The notes: generated by a model not told the origin, from the letters alone. 64,000 nt of DNA from Cupriavidus gilardii (GCF_013314895.1 NZ_JABTYE010000006.1:124001-188000), one strand, 5' to 3'; positions 1-17,341 are shown, numbered from the stretch's first letter. Made by a program: numbers and translations.

Positions 1-957
<957 letters not shown>

Positions 958-1463
958 CAGCGGAAGGGGCGACGGATCAGGACTTCGGTCGACACCACGA
1001 AGTGCACCACGCACGACAATCGGTCGCCAACGCTGGTGCATCGGACGGACATGGCAGGGGCGCGGAAGCCGCGTGCCAACGATTGGGTGCGGTGCAACAT
1101 CAACTTAAAGTAAAACTTCAAATGTGGGGCTAAGTCGATGATAGATGACCAGTTTTCCCATCTCTCCACATCACCTGTGGATAACTTTGTTGAAAACTTG
1201 GGCCAACTTGCCGTAAAGGCGCGCGAAACAAGGCTTTCGGGACCATGACCACGCTCGGAGGGCCGCTGTCAAGCCATTAAAAATCAATGACTTAGCAATA
1301 TCCCCCGATTGTGTTAAGTGATAACCCGCTCGTGCACTGCGGAAAGCCCATTTGTGTGCATAAGTCAAGCCTTGACAGGCACCGATTCATCGCCGAAGCG
1401 CCATGATGGCGCCCGCCATGCGCACGATTCGGCAGCACACAGACGGCATCCGCGCGTCCGGAG
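958..1463. other. Non-coding gap between hemE and priA, AT-rich core
   Basis: No convincing gene is present. The stretch from about 1110 to 1340 is clearly richer in A and T than its surroundings. On the minus strand it holds TTGACA-like hexamers near 1270 and 1375 that could belong to a priA promoter, and one perfect DnaA box. A short open frame at 957-1169 overlaps the priA start but has no family signature and is not called. Confidence 0.6.
1176..1184 (-). promoter_or_regulatory. Perfect DnaA box TTATCCACA
   Basis: The plus strand reads TGTGGATAA, the complement of the consensus DnaA box. It sits in the AT-rich gap upstream of priA. A role in DnaA control of priA or in titrating DnaA is inference. 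Confidence 0.6.
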
Positions 1464-2564
<1,101 letters not shown>

Positions 2565-2690
2565 GGTGGTCCTCGTCAGCCCGCCATTCTACGGGATCGC
2601 CACACCGCCACCGCCAGTATTCCCGCAGGTATCGCCGCGTCTATTGCGTGGATACCGATCCAGTGATGCCGCGCGCTCTGCCGGCCGGCC

Positions 2691-3653
2691 TCATTCCTCG
2701 TCCAGCAGTTGCGCAAAGGCCTGGGCGCCGCGCCGCATCCATTCGCGCGCCCGCGGCGAGTCGCCCTGCAGGCGGGCGAAGCCGTGGGTCATGCCGCTCG
2801 CTTCGATGGTGATCACGGCGGCGCCTTCACGGACCAGATGATCGGCGTAGGCCAGGCCATCGTCGCGCAGCACGTCGTGGGCCGCGACCAGCACCACCGT
2901 TGCCGGCGGAACTGCTGCAGCCCGGCCGGGAATCGACGCCATCAGGTGCACGCGGGGATCGGCGAGCGCGGTGCCGTCGGCCAGCTGCGCTTCGCCGATG
3001 AACTGCGCCCAGTACCACGCCATTTCGTCCCGGGTCAGGCCGGGGCCGGCGGCAAAGGCGCGATAGCTCTCGCTGGCGAACCGCGGCGCGGTAACGGGAT
3101 AGATCAGGAACTGTGCGCGCACCAGGCCCGGCCTGTCGGCATTGGCAAGCGCCGCCGCCTGCGCCGCAAGGTGGCCCCCAGCGCTGTCCCCGGCGACGGC
3201 GAGAAAGCCTGGGTCGACTCCGAGCTCGTGGCGCCGCTCCGCCAGCCATCGCACGGCATCGAGCGCATCGTCGCAGGGTGCCGGATACGGGTGTTCCGGC
3301 GCCAGTCGGTAGTCGACACTGACCACCGCGCAGCCGGTATCGAGCGCCAGAGCCGCAGCGACGCCGTGGTGGGTCTCGTGCGAGCCGACGACCCAGCCGC
3401 CGCCGTGGAAATAGACCAGCAGACGGGGCCTTGTCACCGCGCTTGGGCGGAACAGGCGTGAGTTCAGTATTCTGCCCGGCAGCGCGATCGGCAGTTCGGA
3501 TACGGTGACGCCATCGGGGTCGGGGCGGCGCGACAGCGCCGCAACCTCGCGAAAGCGCGCGCGCCGGTCGGGCGCGTCGACGGGCGCGGGAGCGCCGGCA
3601 TAGCGCTCGGCGAGTCCGCGATAGTAGGCAAGCAGGTCTGGGTCGATGGCCAT
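2691..3653 (-). CDS. Alpha/beta hydrolase, hormone-sensitive-lipase (acetyl esterase) family
   Basis: Predicted cytosolic carboxylester hydrolase of 320 residues. The HSL-family oxyanion motif HGGGW is at residues 83-87, followed by DYRLAPEHPYPAP from 114 and the nucleophile elbow GDSAGG at 155-160 with Ser157. Near the C-terminus are an Asp in AAHDVLRDDG and a His in GMTHGFARL that would complete the triad. No signal peptide is visible. Substrate cannot be read from sequence; short-chain acyl esters are usual for the family. It lies between hemE and a CoA-binding protein gene on the same strand, with no evident functional link. Confidence 0.9.
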   Translation of the reverse strand: MAIDPDLLAYYRGLAERYAGAPAPVDAPDRRARFREVAALSRRPDPDGVTVSELPIALPGRILNSRLFRPSAVTRPRLLVYFHGGGWVVGSHETHHGVAAALALDTGCAVVSVDYRLAPEHPYPAPCDDALDAVRWLAERRHELGVDPGFLAVAGDSAGGHLAAQAAALANADRPGLVRAQFLIYPVTAPRFASESYRAFAAGPGLTRDEMAWYWAQFIGEAQLADGTALADPRVHLMASIPGRAAAVPPATVVLVAAHDVLRDDGLAYADHLVREGAAVITIEASGMTHGFARLQGDSPRAREWMRRGAQAFAQLLDEE

Positions 3654-3729
3654 GGCGCCGGGGATCGAAAACGTCGGAGGTGGAACGCGGATGGAAGGCG
3701 AAGGGGTGGAATGATACGCGGCGCGCCGC

Positions 3730-4155
3730 TCACCCGCGCATCGACTCGATCTTGCTGCAGCGGTCCTGCACGGCCATCAGCCCTGCGCTTTTCGCGCGTG
3801 CCAAAGCGTCGTCGTTGACGATGCCCAGCTGCAGCCAGACGCCGCGTGCGCCAATTGCGATCGCGTCGTCGACCACCGGCGGCACATCGGGAGCCTTGCG
3901 GAAGATGTCGACCCAGTCGATACGCGCGCCCTCCGCCGCGAGGGCCTGGGCCGCGTCGTGCAGCGAGGCGTGGCAACGCTCGCCAAGAATCGACTCGCCG
4001 GCATGATTCGGGTTGACGGGCACGATCCGATGACCGTGCCGCTGCAGGAAGGCGGCCACCTGGTGGCTGGCGCGCTCGGGCTTGTCGGACAGCCCGACCA
4101 CGGCGACCGTGCGCAACTTCAACATGCCTTCGATATCGGCCTGCATGGTGTCCAT
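3730..4155 (-). CDS. CoA-binding domain protein (YccU-like)
   Basis: A 141-residue Rossmann-fold protein of the CoA_binding_2 family. It shows VAVVGLSDKPERASHQVAAF near the N-terminus, VPVNPNH in the middle and GVWLQLGIVND towards the end, the pattern of E. coli YccU. The family binds CoA, but its cellular role is poorly defined. An open frame extends upstream to 4200, but the start at 4155 (MDTMQADIE) is preferred because GAGGAG lies seven bases before it. Confidence 0.88.
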   Translation of the reverse strand: MDTMQADIEGMLKLRTVAVVGLSDKPERASHQVAAFLQRHGHRIVPVNPNHAGESILGERCHASLHDAAQALAAEGARIDWVDIFRKAPDVPPVVDDAIAIGARGVWLQLGIVNDDALARAKSAGLMAVQDRCSKIESMRG

Positions 4156-4412
4156 CAGTGCTCCTCGGCGGCGGGCGGGACGCCCGTTGCGATGGAACAC
4201 TGCCGGTGCACGCGCGCTGCGTCAACCCCGCCGGCTTGGCGCGGCCAGCAGTGACAAAACGGAAATAGTCATGCACCAGAACGATGCCAGCGTGCGGAAC
4301 CTAACAGAGTGTGCCTATTTTTGTGGCTATTGCGGCCAATTTGCCGTCTTTTCGCTTTCAAGTACTTGCAAACCGATACACTTTGTTACTGCCATCAGGG
4401 GAAGTTTCCCCC

Positions 4413-4432
4413 ACAATGCTTTGACACATTGT
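4413..4432. promoter_or_regulatory. Inverted repeat ACAATG-N8-CATTGT, operator-like
   Basis: Perfect six-base arms are separated by CTTTGACA. The element lies upstream of the proposed small RNA and about 260 bases upstream of the CoA-binding gene. The regulator is unknown. Confidence 0.4.
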
Positions 4433-4439
4433 GAACTTT

Positions 4440-4716
4440 GTGACGGCGCCGCAAGCCAGAGAGCCGCAGGCGCCTTGAAGAAAGCCCAGCAGCTGAATGT
4501 ATTACCGGTGTCCCGATAAACGGCGCGAATAGTTGTTGAAAACAGCGCCAGTTCGGATGCCGGTGCTGTGGCGAACGGTAGCGAAGCCTGCAGGACAGGC
4601 TGTCCACGCAACTGGACGCGCTACACGTCGCCCGACCGAACCCGTTCCTTCGAATTGACCCCTCGAAGGGATTTTCCCGTCCGCGCGGCGCCTCCCCGGC
4701 CCGCGCGCTTTTTTTT
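4440..4716 (+). ncRNA. Candidate small RNA ending in an intrinsic terminator
   Basis: A strong plus-strand terminator at 4682-4716 has no open reading frame before it. The upstream 270 bases contain the perfect hairpins GGACA-GGC-TGTCC (4593-4605) and CCTTCGA-N9-TCGAAGG (4647-4669), as expected of a structured RNA. The 5' end is a guess: no good promoter was found, although TTGAAG at 4476 with TGTATT 17 bases later is one option. It does not match what I remember of 6S, tmRNA, RNase P RNA or SRP RNA. Confidence 0.35.
4682..4716 (+). terminator. Intrinsic terminator, plus strand
   Basis: The seven-base-pair stem CGCGCGG/CCGCGCG has a 12-base loop and is followed by one C and eight T residues. 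It points away from the CoA-binding gene, towards atpC. Confidence 0.75.
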
Positions 4717-4778
4717 GTGTTTTTAGTTTTTTGTCAGTGTTTGTCTGACTTCAAACGAAAGCATAGCGCCCCACCACG

Positions 4779-4807
4779 AAAAAAGGCAGCCTCGCGGCTG
4801 CCTTTTT
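4779..4807 (-). terminator. Terminator of the atp operon
   Basis: The stem AAAGGCAGCC/GGCTGCCTTT encloses the tetraloop TCGC, with runs of A on one side and T on the other. It can therefore work in both directions. On the minus strand it follows the atpC stop codon by about 40 bases. Confidence 0.9.
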
Positions 4808-4848
4808 CCTTCGCGCTGACGAAAAAGCAACGCCTGGACCGGCCCTGC

Positions 4849-5265
4849 TTACTTCTTCCGGCGCAGACGCGCGATGGCCGCCAACTGGGCAGCGGCGACC
4901 GCCAGCTCGCTCTGCGCACGCGCCAGATCGAACTCGCTGCTCTGGTTCTGCAGCATCTCCTCGGCGGCGCGCTTCGCTTCCTGCGCCTTGGCCTCGTCGA
5001 GGTCGGTGCCACGGATCGCGGTGTCGGCCAGCACGGTGACGTGCTTGGGCTGGACTTCCAGAATGCCGCCGGCGACGAACACGAACTCTTCGCTGCCGTC
5101 TTCCTTCTCGATCCGCACTGCACCCGGATGGATGCGCGTGATCAGCGGGGTGTGCCCGGGCAGGATGCCCAGCTCACCCGACTCGCCCGGCAGCGCCACG
5201 AACTTCGCCTGGCCGGAGAAGATCGAGGCTTCCGCGCTGACGACGTCTACAAGAATGGTTGCCAT
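4849..5265 (-). CDS. atpC: ATP synthase F1 subunit epsilon
   Basis: Epsilon is part of the F1 central stalk; it couples rotation to catalysis and can inhibit ATP hydrolysis. The 138-residue protein begins [12 protein letters not shown] and has the beta-sandwich motif [12 protein letters not shown], then a two-helix C-terminal domain ending RLRRKK. An in-frame start exists at 5313, but 5265 matches the family and has AAGGAA just upstream. It is the last gene of the atp operon. Confidence 0.97.
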   Translation of the reverse strand: MATILVDVVSAEASIFSGQAKFVALPGESGELGILPGHTPLITRIHPGAVRIEKEDGSEEFVFVAGGILEVQPKHVTVLADTAIRGTDLDEAKAQEAKRAAEEMLQNQSSEFDLARAQSELAVAAAQLAAIARLRRKK

Positions 5266-5352
5266 GTGAATTCCTTTGTCCAGTCGCTTCGCTTGGAACG
5301 GCGGCGCGCCCACGCACGGTGACCGTGCCGGCGCGCCGTCGCGTGGCGAGGC

Positions 5353-6801
<1,449 letters not shown>

Positions 6802-7677
6802 TTACACGGCTGCCGCACCGCTGACGATTTCCGACAATTCCTTGGTGATCGCTGCCTGGCGGGTCTTGTTGTAGTCCAGCTGCAGTTCTGCAATCACGTT
6901 CTTGGCGTTGTCGGACGCCGCCTTCATGGCCACCATGCGCGCCGACTGCTCGGACGCCATGTTCTCGGCCACGGCTTGGTACACCAGCGCTTCGACGTAG
7001 CGGACCAGCAGGTCTTCCACCACCGTCTGGGCGTCGGGCTCGTAGATGTAATCCCACGAGTAAGCGCGCTTTTCCTCTTCGGTCTGCGCCATCCGCTCGG
7101 CGGACAGCGGCAGCAGCTGCTCGACCATCGGCTCCTGCTTCATGGTGTTGACGAACTTCGTGTACGCCAGGTACACGGCGTCCACCTCACCATTGGTGAA
7201 GGCGTCGAGCTGGACCTTGATCGCGCCGATCAGCTTTTCCAGATGCGGCGTATCGCCCAGATGCACCACGTGCGAGACCACCTTGGCGCCAACGCGGCCC
7301 AGGAACTGCATGCCCTTGGTGCCGATCGCGGTGCTTTGCACCTGCACACCGCGGTTCTGCCAGTCGCGCAGTTCGTTGGTGACGGCGCGCAGCACGTTGG
7401 TGTTCAGGCCGCCGCACAGCCCCTTGTCGGTCGTCACCACGATCAAGCCGGCGCGCTTGACGTCGCGCGCCTGCAGGAACGGATGCTTGAACTCCGGGTT
7501 GGCCGTGGCCAGGTGCGCGGCAATGTTGCGCACCTTCTCGGCGTACGGGCGGGCAGCCCGCATCCGCTCCTGCGCCTTGCGCATCTTGGATGCGGCGACC
7601 ATTTCCATCGCCTTGGTGATCTTGCGCGTGTTCTGCACGCTCTTGATCTTGGTTCGAATCTCTTTCGTTCCGGCCAT
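6802..7677 (-). CDS. atpG: ATP synthase F1 subunit gamma
   Basis: Gamma is the rotating central shaft of F1. The protein has 291 residues, the family's usual length. It begins [27 protein letters not shown], where the two end helices form the coiled coil, and ends [15 protein letters not shown]. Its place between atpA and atpD is standard. Confidence 0.98.
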   Translation of the reverse strand: MAGTKEIRTKIKSVQNTRKITKAMEMVAASKMRKAQERMRAARPYAEKVRNIAAHLATANPEFKHPFLQARDVKRAGLIVVTTDKGLCGGLNTNVLRAVTNELRDWQNRGVQVQSTAIGTKGMQFLGRVGAKVVSHVVHLGDTPHLEKLIGAIKVQLDAFTNGEVDAVYLAYTKFVNTMKQEPMVEQLLPLSAERMAQTEEEKRAYSWDYIYEPDAQTVVEDLLVRYVEALVYQAVAENMASEQSARMVAMKAASDNAKNVIAELQLDYNKTRQAAITKELSEIVSGAAAV

Positions 7678-7759
7678 ATCTTCCTCTCCAGTCGTGCCGC
7701 GCCCCCGGCTGCCGCCCTTTCAGGGGGACGCCGGTTGCGCGGTCCGTGGAATCACGCGG

Positions 7760-9301
<1,542 letters not shown>

Positions 9302-9341
9302 CACAATGCTCCTAATTCTTCAATCCGTCGGCTGCCCGCCA

Positions 9342-9884
9342 TCAGGCGGTCAGCGCGGCTTGCATGGCGGCCAGGCGCGCGCGCACCGAGGTATCCAGCA
9401 CTTCGTCGCCCACCTTGACGCGAACGCCGCCGATCAGCGAGGGGTCGACCGTCACGGTCGGCACCAGCTTGCGCCCGAACTTGCGTTCGAGCGAGGCAAC
9501 CAGATCGGTCAGCGGCGCGCCGTCGAGCGGAAACGCGCTGGTGATTTCGACGTCGGCCGAACCTTCTTGGGCGTTCTTCAGCGCATGGAACTGCTCGGCA
9601 ATCTCCGGCAGCACGGTCAGGCGGTCGTTGTCCACCAGCAACTGCACGAAGCGGCGCGCCTCGTCGTTGACCGGAGACTTCAGCACCGACAGGAACAGTT
9701 CGGCCAGCTTGTCGCCGGGAACGTTCGGATCGTCGGCCAGCGCCTTGATCTCCGGGGTGGCCGCGACCTGCCCCATTTCCGAAACCAGCTCGGACCATGC
9801 ACCCAGATTGCCGGCGTTGGCCTCGCTGGCGACGCGGAACAGCGCCTCGGCGTAGGGACGGGCAATGGTTGCGGTTTCTGCCAT
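9342..9884 (-). CDS. atpH: ATP synthase F1 subunit delta
   Basis: Delta joins the peripheral stalk (two b subunits) to the top of F1. The protein has 180 residues: an N-terminal helical domain ([15 protein letters not shown]) and a C-terminal part with [27 protein letters not shown], both typical. Its stop lies about 40 bases before atpA, and atpF ends two bases before it begins. Confidence 0.97.
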   Translation of the reverse strand: MAETATIARPYAEALFRVASEANAGNLGAWSELVSEMGQVAATPEIKALADDPNVPGDKLAELFLSVLKSPVNDEARRFVQLLVDNDRLTVLPEIAEQFHALKNAQEGSADVEITSAFPLDGAPLTDLVASLERKFGRKLVPTVTVDPSLIGGVRVKVGDEVLDTSVRARLAAMQAALTA

Positions 9885-9886
9885 GA

Positions 9887-10357
9887 TTAGAGCTCGGCCT
9901 TCAGTTGGTTGAGCAGGTCGGCGTGGACCTGCGCATTCACTTCACGCTTGAGGATCTGCTCTGCACCCTTGACGGCCAGCACGGCGACCTGGTCGCGCAG
10001 CTGCTCGCGCGCCTTGGTGACCTGCTGTTCGGCATCGGCCTTCGCTTGCGCGATGATGCGTGCGGCTTCGGCCTGGGCGTTGCGCTTGATCTCTTCGGCG
10101 ACCATCTGGGCGCGCTTCTCGGCGTCGGCGACGCGTTGCGCACCTTCGGCGCGGGCTTCGGCCAGGGCCACGTCCACGCGCTTGTTGGCCAGCTCGAGTT
10201 CGGCCTTGCCCTTTTCGGCAGCCGCGAGACCGTCGGCGATTTTCTTTGCGCGTTCGTCGAGCGCCTTCACCAGCGGCGGCCAAATGAATTTGGCGACAAC
10301 CCACCACAGGATGAAGAACACGACCATCTGCGCAAAAAACGTTGCGTTCAGATTCAT
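9887..10357 (-). CDS. atpF: ATP synthase Fo subunit b
   Basis: Subunit b forms the peripheral stalk. The 156-residue protein starts [19 protein letters not shown], a single membrane anchor, followed by a long charged, alanine-rich helix that dimerises. The sequence [22 protein letters not shown] after the anchor is characteristic. It sits between atpE and atpH. Confidence 0.97.
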   Translation of the reverse strand: MNLNATFFAQMVVFFILWWVVAKFIWPPLVKALDERAKKIADGLAAAEKGKAELELANKRVDVALAEARAEGAQRVADAEKRAQMVAEEIKRNAQAEAARIIAQAKADAEQQVTKAREQLRDQVAVLAVKGAEQILKREVNAQVHADLLNQLKAEL

Positions 10358-10455
10358 GGTGTGTTCCTTTCGGTAATCAAACTACAGATAAATGCGCAAA
10401 GGCGGCCAGGCTAGTGGCCTGCGCCGCCCGTCAGCATCATGCAGACCGAAAAGAT

Positions 10456-10749
<294 letters not shown>

Positions 10750-10786
10750 TTAGAACCAAAAAAACCAAAAACCAAAAAACCGGAAA

Positions 10787-11854
<1,068 letters not shown>

Positions 11855-11913
11855 TCAGAACAACGCGGCACCGGTTCGGGGCATGGCGTTCCGCAATTCG
11901 ACGAATCGAGAAT

Positions 11914-12471
11914 CTATCGAATCGCCAGCGCCACCCAGTACGTCTTCAACGCAAGCAGGAACGTGACCAGCATCGGCACCCAACGCAACTCGCGGTACAG
12001 CACCACCACCAGCACGAACAGCGCGACGGTGGCCATCACCTTGATCGCCTCGCCGACCACCAGCCCGCCGATCGATGCGCGATCCCGCGCCAGCCAAAGC
12101 CGGAAGGCGAAGAACGCGCTCGGCACGCAGCACACCGCGCCGCCGAACAGCGCCGACCACCCGTACGGTCCCGCCTCGGGCCCGAACAGCGCCCAGCCGA
12201 TCGCCGACAACAGCGTGACCGCGACTTGCGCCAGCACCACCTTGCCCGGCGTCATCCGCGAGGGCCGCAGCGCGCGTTCGCCGAACAGCGACACCGCATC
12301 GTCGTGCGTCAGCGGCTCGATCGGCGCGGCCTGTTCGTCGTCAAACGCGTCGTCGCGCCAGTCGTCCCGGTCCCAGTCGTCGCGGCGACGCTGGTCGCCC
12401 TGACGCTCGGATGTCCGCTCGGTACGGTCGGTATTCGATCCCGCGCGAGGCGGCTTTGGGTCTGTCGCCAC
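11914..12471 (-). CDS. atpI: ATP synthase subunit I (AtpI)
   Basis: AtpI is a small membrane protein thought to help assemble the c ring. The conserved part begins near MTPGKVVLAQVAVTLLSAIG and has four hydrophobic segments, ending LKTYWVALAIR. It is preceded by an acidic, arginine-rich soluble tail (RRRDDWDRDDWRDDAFDDE). The frame is open up to 12612, but that codon lies upstream of a good promoter at 12546-12575 and cannot be the start of a transcript from it. The GTG at 12471 (VATDPKPPRAG) is the only plausible start after the promoter. It is the first gene of the atp operon. Confidence 0.82.
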   Translation of the reverse strand: MATDPKPPRAGSNTDRTERTSERQGDQRRRDDWDRDDWRDDAFDDEQAAPIEPLTHDDAVSLFGERALRPSRMTPGKVVLAQVAVTLLSAIGWALFGPEAGPYGWSALFGGAVCCVPSAFFAFRLWLARDRASIGGLVVGEAIKVMATVALFVLVVVLYRELRWVPMLVTFLLALKTYWVALAIR

Positions 12472-12545
12472 TACAACTTGTCGGTCTGCCTGCTTGCAGT
12501 TCTGACCCGGAACTTTTCGTCCTGGGCCAGTATTCAAACCGCACG

Positions 12546-12575
12546 ATTTTACGGGGAATGCGGATAACGAGTCAA
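12546..12575 (-). promoter_or_regulatory. Sigma-70-type promoter of the atp operon
   Basis: On the minus strand TTGACT (12575-12570) and TAAAAT (12551-12546) are separated by 18 bases. Transcription would start near 12539, about 68 bases before the GTG start of atpI. Confidence 0.7.
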
Positions 12576-12689
12576 TCTGCTTACAGTTGCCTTGCAAGGC
12601 AAAACACCACAACTCTTGCTATCTCGCTTCGATCATGCTTGCGCTGATATTGCGCGGCAATGACCTGACACGTAATCGGATTGCGTAGC

Positions 12690-12726
12690 AAAAAAATGGC
12701 GCCTGGGGAAGAACCCGGCGCCATTT
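12690..12726 (-). terminator. Terminator after parB
   Basis: The ten-base-pair stem AAATGGCGCC/GGCGCCATTT is followed by a T run on the minus strand. It separates the mnmG-rsmG-parA-parB unit from the atp promoter. Confidence 0.88.
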
Positions 12727-12762
12727 GCGCATTTCGAATGGGCGATCATCGCCCAGCCGCGA

Positions 12763-13665
12763 TCATGCGACCTGCCGCCCCGCGGCTGGATCGCGCAACC
12801 GGGCCAGCACGCCGTCGAGCGCATCGTTGCTGGAAAACTGGATGGTCAGCTGACCCTTGCCGCGCGCGCCGAGCTTGATCTGCACCGGCATGCCGAGCGC
12901 GTCGGACAGCTCCTCCTCCAGCCGGGCCACATCGCGCGCGCCGGGACCGGTCTTCTGCTTCAGCGATTTCAGATCGAAGGGCTTCAGTGTCGAGGCCACC
13001 AGCTTCTCGGTCTCGCGCACCGACAGCCGCTTGTTGACGATCTGGTTGGCCAGCGTGATTTGATGGGCGCCGTCGACCGCCAGCAGCGCGCGTGCATGCC
13101 CCATGTCGAGATCGCCCGCCATCAGCATCGTTTGCACCGGCTGGGCCAGATTGAGCAGACGCAGCAGATTCGACACCGCGCTGCGCGAGCGGCCGACCGA
13201 CTCGGCGGCCTGCTCGTGGGTGAATTTGAATTCGCGGATCAGGCGCATGATGCCCTGCGCCTCTTCCAGCGGGTTCAGGTCCTCGCGCTGGATGTTCTCG
13301 ATCAGCGCCATCGCCGCCGCGGCCTCGTCGGCCACGTCCTTGATCAGCACCGGCACCTTGTCCAGTCCCGCCAGCCTGGAGGCGCGGAAACGGCGCTCGC
13401 CGGCGATGATCTCGTAGCGGTCCGGCTCGGCCACGCGCCGCACCAGGATCGGCTGCATCAGGCCCTGCGCGCGAATGCTGGCCGCCAACTCCTGCAGCGC
13501 GCCTTCGTCCATCCGCGTGCGCGGCTGGTACTTGCCCGGCTGCAGCTGGTCGACGCGCAGCACGGTGGGCGCGCCGTCCTGACGCGCCGCCTCGACGATC
13601 TCCGCCGGGCCGCCCAGCAGGGCTTCCAGCCCACGGCCCAGGCCCTTCTTCTTCGCGGTACTCAT
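12763..13665 (-). CDS. parB: Chromosome partitioning protein ParB
   Basis: ParB is the CTP-dependent clamp that loads at parS and spreads to form the partition complex near the origin. The 300-residue protein has an N-terminal ParA-contact segment (KKKGLGRGLEALLG), the CTP-binding box GERRFR at residues 89-94, ENIQREDLNPLEEA from about 123, and a helix-turn-helix around 148-172 that reads parS. The C-terminal dimer domain ends in LTIQFSSNDALDGVLARL. It forms an operon with parA 34 bases upstream. Five parS sites lie 2-4 kb away. Confidence 0.98.
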   Translation of the reverse strand: MSTAKKKGLGRGLEALLGGPAEIVEAARQDGAPTVLRVDQLQPGKYQPRTRMDEGALQELAASIRAQGLMQPILVRRVAEPDRYEIIAGERRFRASRLAGLDKVPVLIKDVADEAAAAMALIENIQREDLNPLEEAQGIMRLIREFKFTHEQAAESVGRSRSAVSNLLRLLNLAQPVQTMLMAGDLDMGHARALLAVDGAHQITLANQIVNKRLSVRETEKLVASTLKPFDLKSLKQKTGPGARDVARLEEELSDALGMPVQIKLGARGKGQLTIQFSSNDALDGVLARLRDPAAGRQVA

Positions 13666-13699
13666 GGTGGTGGCTCCTTGCTTGCTGCCGTACGCCGCC

Positions 13700-14482
13700 T
13701 CAGGCGATCTGGCCCAGTTGCTTGACGCGCGCGATCATCTCGGCGCCGAAATCGAGATAGGCCTTGGCGCCCTTCGACGCCGGGTCGAAGACCACGCCCG
13801 GCATGCCGTACGACGGCGCCTCCGCCAGCCGCACATTGCGCGGGATCATCGTCTTGAATACCTTGTCGCCGAAATGCGCCTCGAGCTGGGCCGATACCTG
13901 TTGCTGCAGCGTCACGCGTGGATCGAACATCACACGCAGCAAGCCGATGACCTTGAGGTCCTTGTTCAGGTTGGCGTGCACCTGCTTGATCGTATTGACC
14001 AGATCGGACAGCCCTTCCAGCGCGAAGTATTCGCACTGCATCGGCACGATCACGCCATGCGCGGCGCACAGGCCGTTCAGCGTCAGCAGCGACAGCGACG
14101 GCGGGCAGTCGATCAGCACGAAATCGTACTCGCCCTCGACCTCCGCCAGCGCCTGGCGCAGCCGGCGCTCGCGGTGCTCGAGCTCGACCAGTTCGACCTC
14201 GGCACCGGCCAGTTCGCGGTTGGCCGGCAGCACGTCGTACTTGCCCGACTCCGAGCGCTGGCGCGCCTGCGGGATCGTGGCGAAGCCGACCAGCACCTGA
14301 TAGACACTGTGCTGCAGCCCCTGCTTGTCGATGCCCGAACCCATCGACGCATTGCCTTGCGGATCGAGATCGACCAGCAGCACACGCTGCCCTTGCGCGG
14401 CAAGGCCAGCGGCGAGGTTCACCGTGGTGGTGGTCTTGCCCACCCCGCCCTTCTGGTTTGCGATCACGAATACCTTTGCCAT
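13700..14482 (-). CDS. parA: Chromosome partitioning ATPase ParA (Soj type)
   Basis: ParA binds DNA in its ATP form and pulls ParB-parS complexes apart. The 260-residue protein starts MAKVFVIANQ and has the deviant Walker A KGGVGKTTT at residues 11-19, then LLVDLDPQGNAS and FVLIDCPPSLSLLT. It lacks the N-terminal helix-turn-helix of plasmid-type ParA, so it is a chromosomal type Ib-like protein. The start at 14482 is supported by the family N-terminus; an open extension to 14572 is not. It lies 25 bases after rsmG. Confidence 0.98.
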   Translation of the reverse strand: MAKVFVIANQKGGVGKTTTTVNLAAGLAAQGQRVLLVDLDPQGNASMGSGIDKQGLQHSVYQVLVGFATIPQARQRSESGKYDVLPANRELAGAEVELVELEHRERRLRQALAEVEGEYDFVLIDCPPSLSLLTLNGLCAAHGVIVPMQCEYFALEGLSDLVNTIKQVHANLNKDLKVIGLLRVMFDPRVTLQQQVSAQLEAHFGDKVFKTMIPRNVRLAEAPSYGMPGVVFDPASKGAKAYLDFGAEMIARVKQLGQIA

Positions 14483-14507
14483 GGGTTCTGCAGCTCCTCG
14501 CTTGTAT

Positions 14508-15260
14508 TCAGTCGGCGCGCGCATTGCCGCGCTCGCCACGGCGCGACAGCACCACCAGGTGGCGCTGCGCATCCAGTTCGGGCACCGCCAGCTGCGGTAC
14601 CGCTTCGACCTGCCAGGCCGACATCAGTCCGGCCTGCTCCATCCGCTCCAGTTCGGCGTGCGGATAGACCCCTTTCATTGCGATCATGCGGCCGCCCGGC
14701 GCCAGCAGGTGGCCGGCCAGCGTGACGAAGTCGGTCAGCTCGGCGAAGGCCCGCGATGTGATCACGGCGAAGCCGTCGGCATCGTCGAGCTTCTCCACCG
14801 GCCCCCAGTGCGCCGCCGCATTGCCCAGCCGCAGTTGCGCGCGGCACTGGGTCAGGAAGGCGGTCTTCTTCTGCACGATGTCGACCATCAGTACCGACAC
14901 GTCGGGGCAGGCGATCGCCAGCGGAAGCCCGGGCATGCCGCCGCCGGACCCGACATCGAGTACCCTGCCCCGCGCGGCCGGCACGACCTCAGGCCGCATG
15001 GCCGCTTCCGCCAGCGCCGGCACGGCGGCCAGCGAGTCCAGCAGATGATGCGTCAGCATCTCGTCGGGGTGACGGATCGCGGTCAGGTTATAGGTGGCGT
15101 TCCATTTGCGCAGCAGCGCCAGATAGGCGAGAAGCGTCTCGATGCGGCCGTCGTCGAGCGGCAGGCCGATCGCGGCCAGTCCCGCCTCGAGGCGGCGGCG
15201 CTGCACGGCCTCGTCGAGCGCGCCGTGGCGCCGCGCCTGGGATACGTGCGGACCGCTCAC
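14508..15260 (-). CDS. rsmG: 16S rRNA (guanine527-N7)-methyltransferase RsmG
   Basis: RsmG (GidB) methylates G527 of 16S rRNA using S-adenosylmethionine. The 250-residue protein has the SAM-binding motif VLDVGSGGGMPGLPLA, the early motif KWNATYNLTAIR and VITSRAFA later. The start is GTG at 15260, directly after the mnmG stop codon (TGA-GTG), so translation is probably coupled. Confidence 0.97.
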   Translation of the reverse strand: MSGPHVSQARRHGALDEAVQRRRLEAGLAAIGLPLDDGRIETLLAYLALLRKWNATYNLTAIRHPDEMLTHHLLDSLAAVPALAEAAMRPEVVPAARGRVLDVGSGGGMPGLPLAIACPDVSVLMVDIVQKKTAFLTQCRAQLRLGNAAAHWGPVEKLDDADGFAVITSRAFAELTDFVTLAGHLLAPGGRMIAMKGVYPHAELERMEQAGLMSAWQVEAVPQLAVPELDAQRHLVVLSRRGERGNARAD

Positions 15261-17204
<1,944 letters not shown>

Positions 17205-17252
17205 GGGGGCACCTCCTCCGGGAGGCTGGAGAGGGAAAAAACGGGATGCCGA

Positions 17253-17258
17253 ATTATA
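17253..17258 (-). promoter_or_regulatory. Probable -10 element of the mnmG promoter
   Basis: The minus strand reads TATAAT 49 bases before the mnmG start. No good -35 hexamer is seen at the expected place (about 17276-17281). The nearest parS site begins about ten bases further upstream, so ParB binding could affect this promoter. Confidence 0.55.
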
Positions 17259-17291
17259 CCGGCATTCATTGGGGCATTCCGGACACACTCC

Positions 17292-17307
17292 TGTTCCACG
17301 TGAAACA
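17292..17307. promoter_or_regulatory. parS site 1 upstream of mnmG
   Basis: TGTTCCACGTGAAACA has one mismatch in the palindrome compared with the consensus. Confidence 0.92.
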
Positions 17308-17325
17308 TTGTGCTTCGTCAGGGCA

Positions 17326-17341
17326 TGTTTCACGTGGAACA
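17326..17341. promoter_or_regulatory. parS site 2 upstream of mnmG
   Basis: TGTTTCACGTGGAACA is the same sequence as site 1 in opposite orientation, starting 34 bases after it. Confidence 0.92.

Larger units (their letters stand above)
4156..4848. other. Non-coding region between the CoA-binding gene and atpC
   Basis: This 693-base stretch has no believable gene. It contains an inverted repeat at 4413-4432, several small hairpins, a plus-strand intrinsic terminator at 4682-4716 and the atp operon terminator at 4779-4807. Because no coding frame precedes the plus-strand terminator, a small RNA is proposed. Around 4381-4443 the string CTTTG followed by TTAC, ACAC or TGAC occurs three times. 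Confidence 0.6.

Noticed and set aside
4440..4716. 6S, tmRNA, RNase P or SRP RNA
   Set aside because: None of the conserved sequences I know for these RNAs is present.
12472..12612. Longer AtpI beginning at 12612
   Set aside because: That codon lies upstream of the proposed atp promoter, and the extra residues are not AtpI-like.
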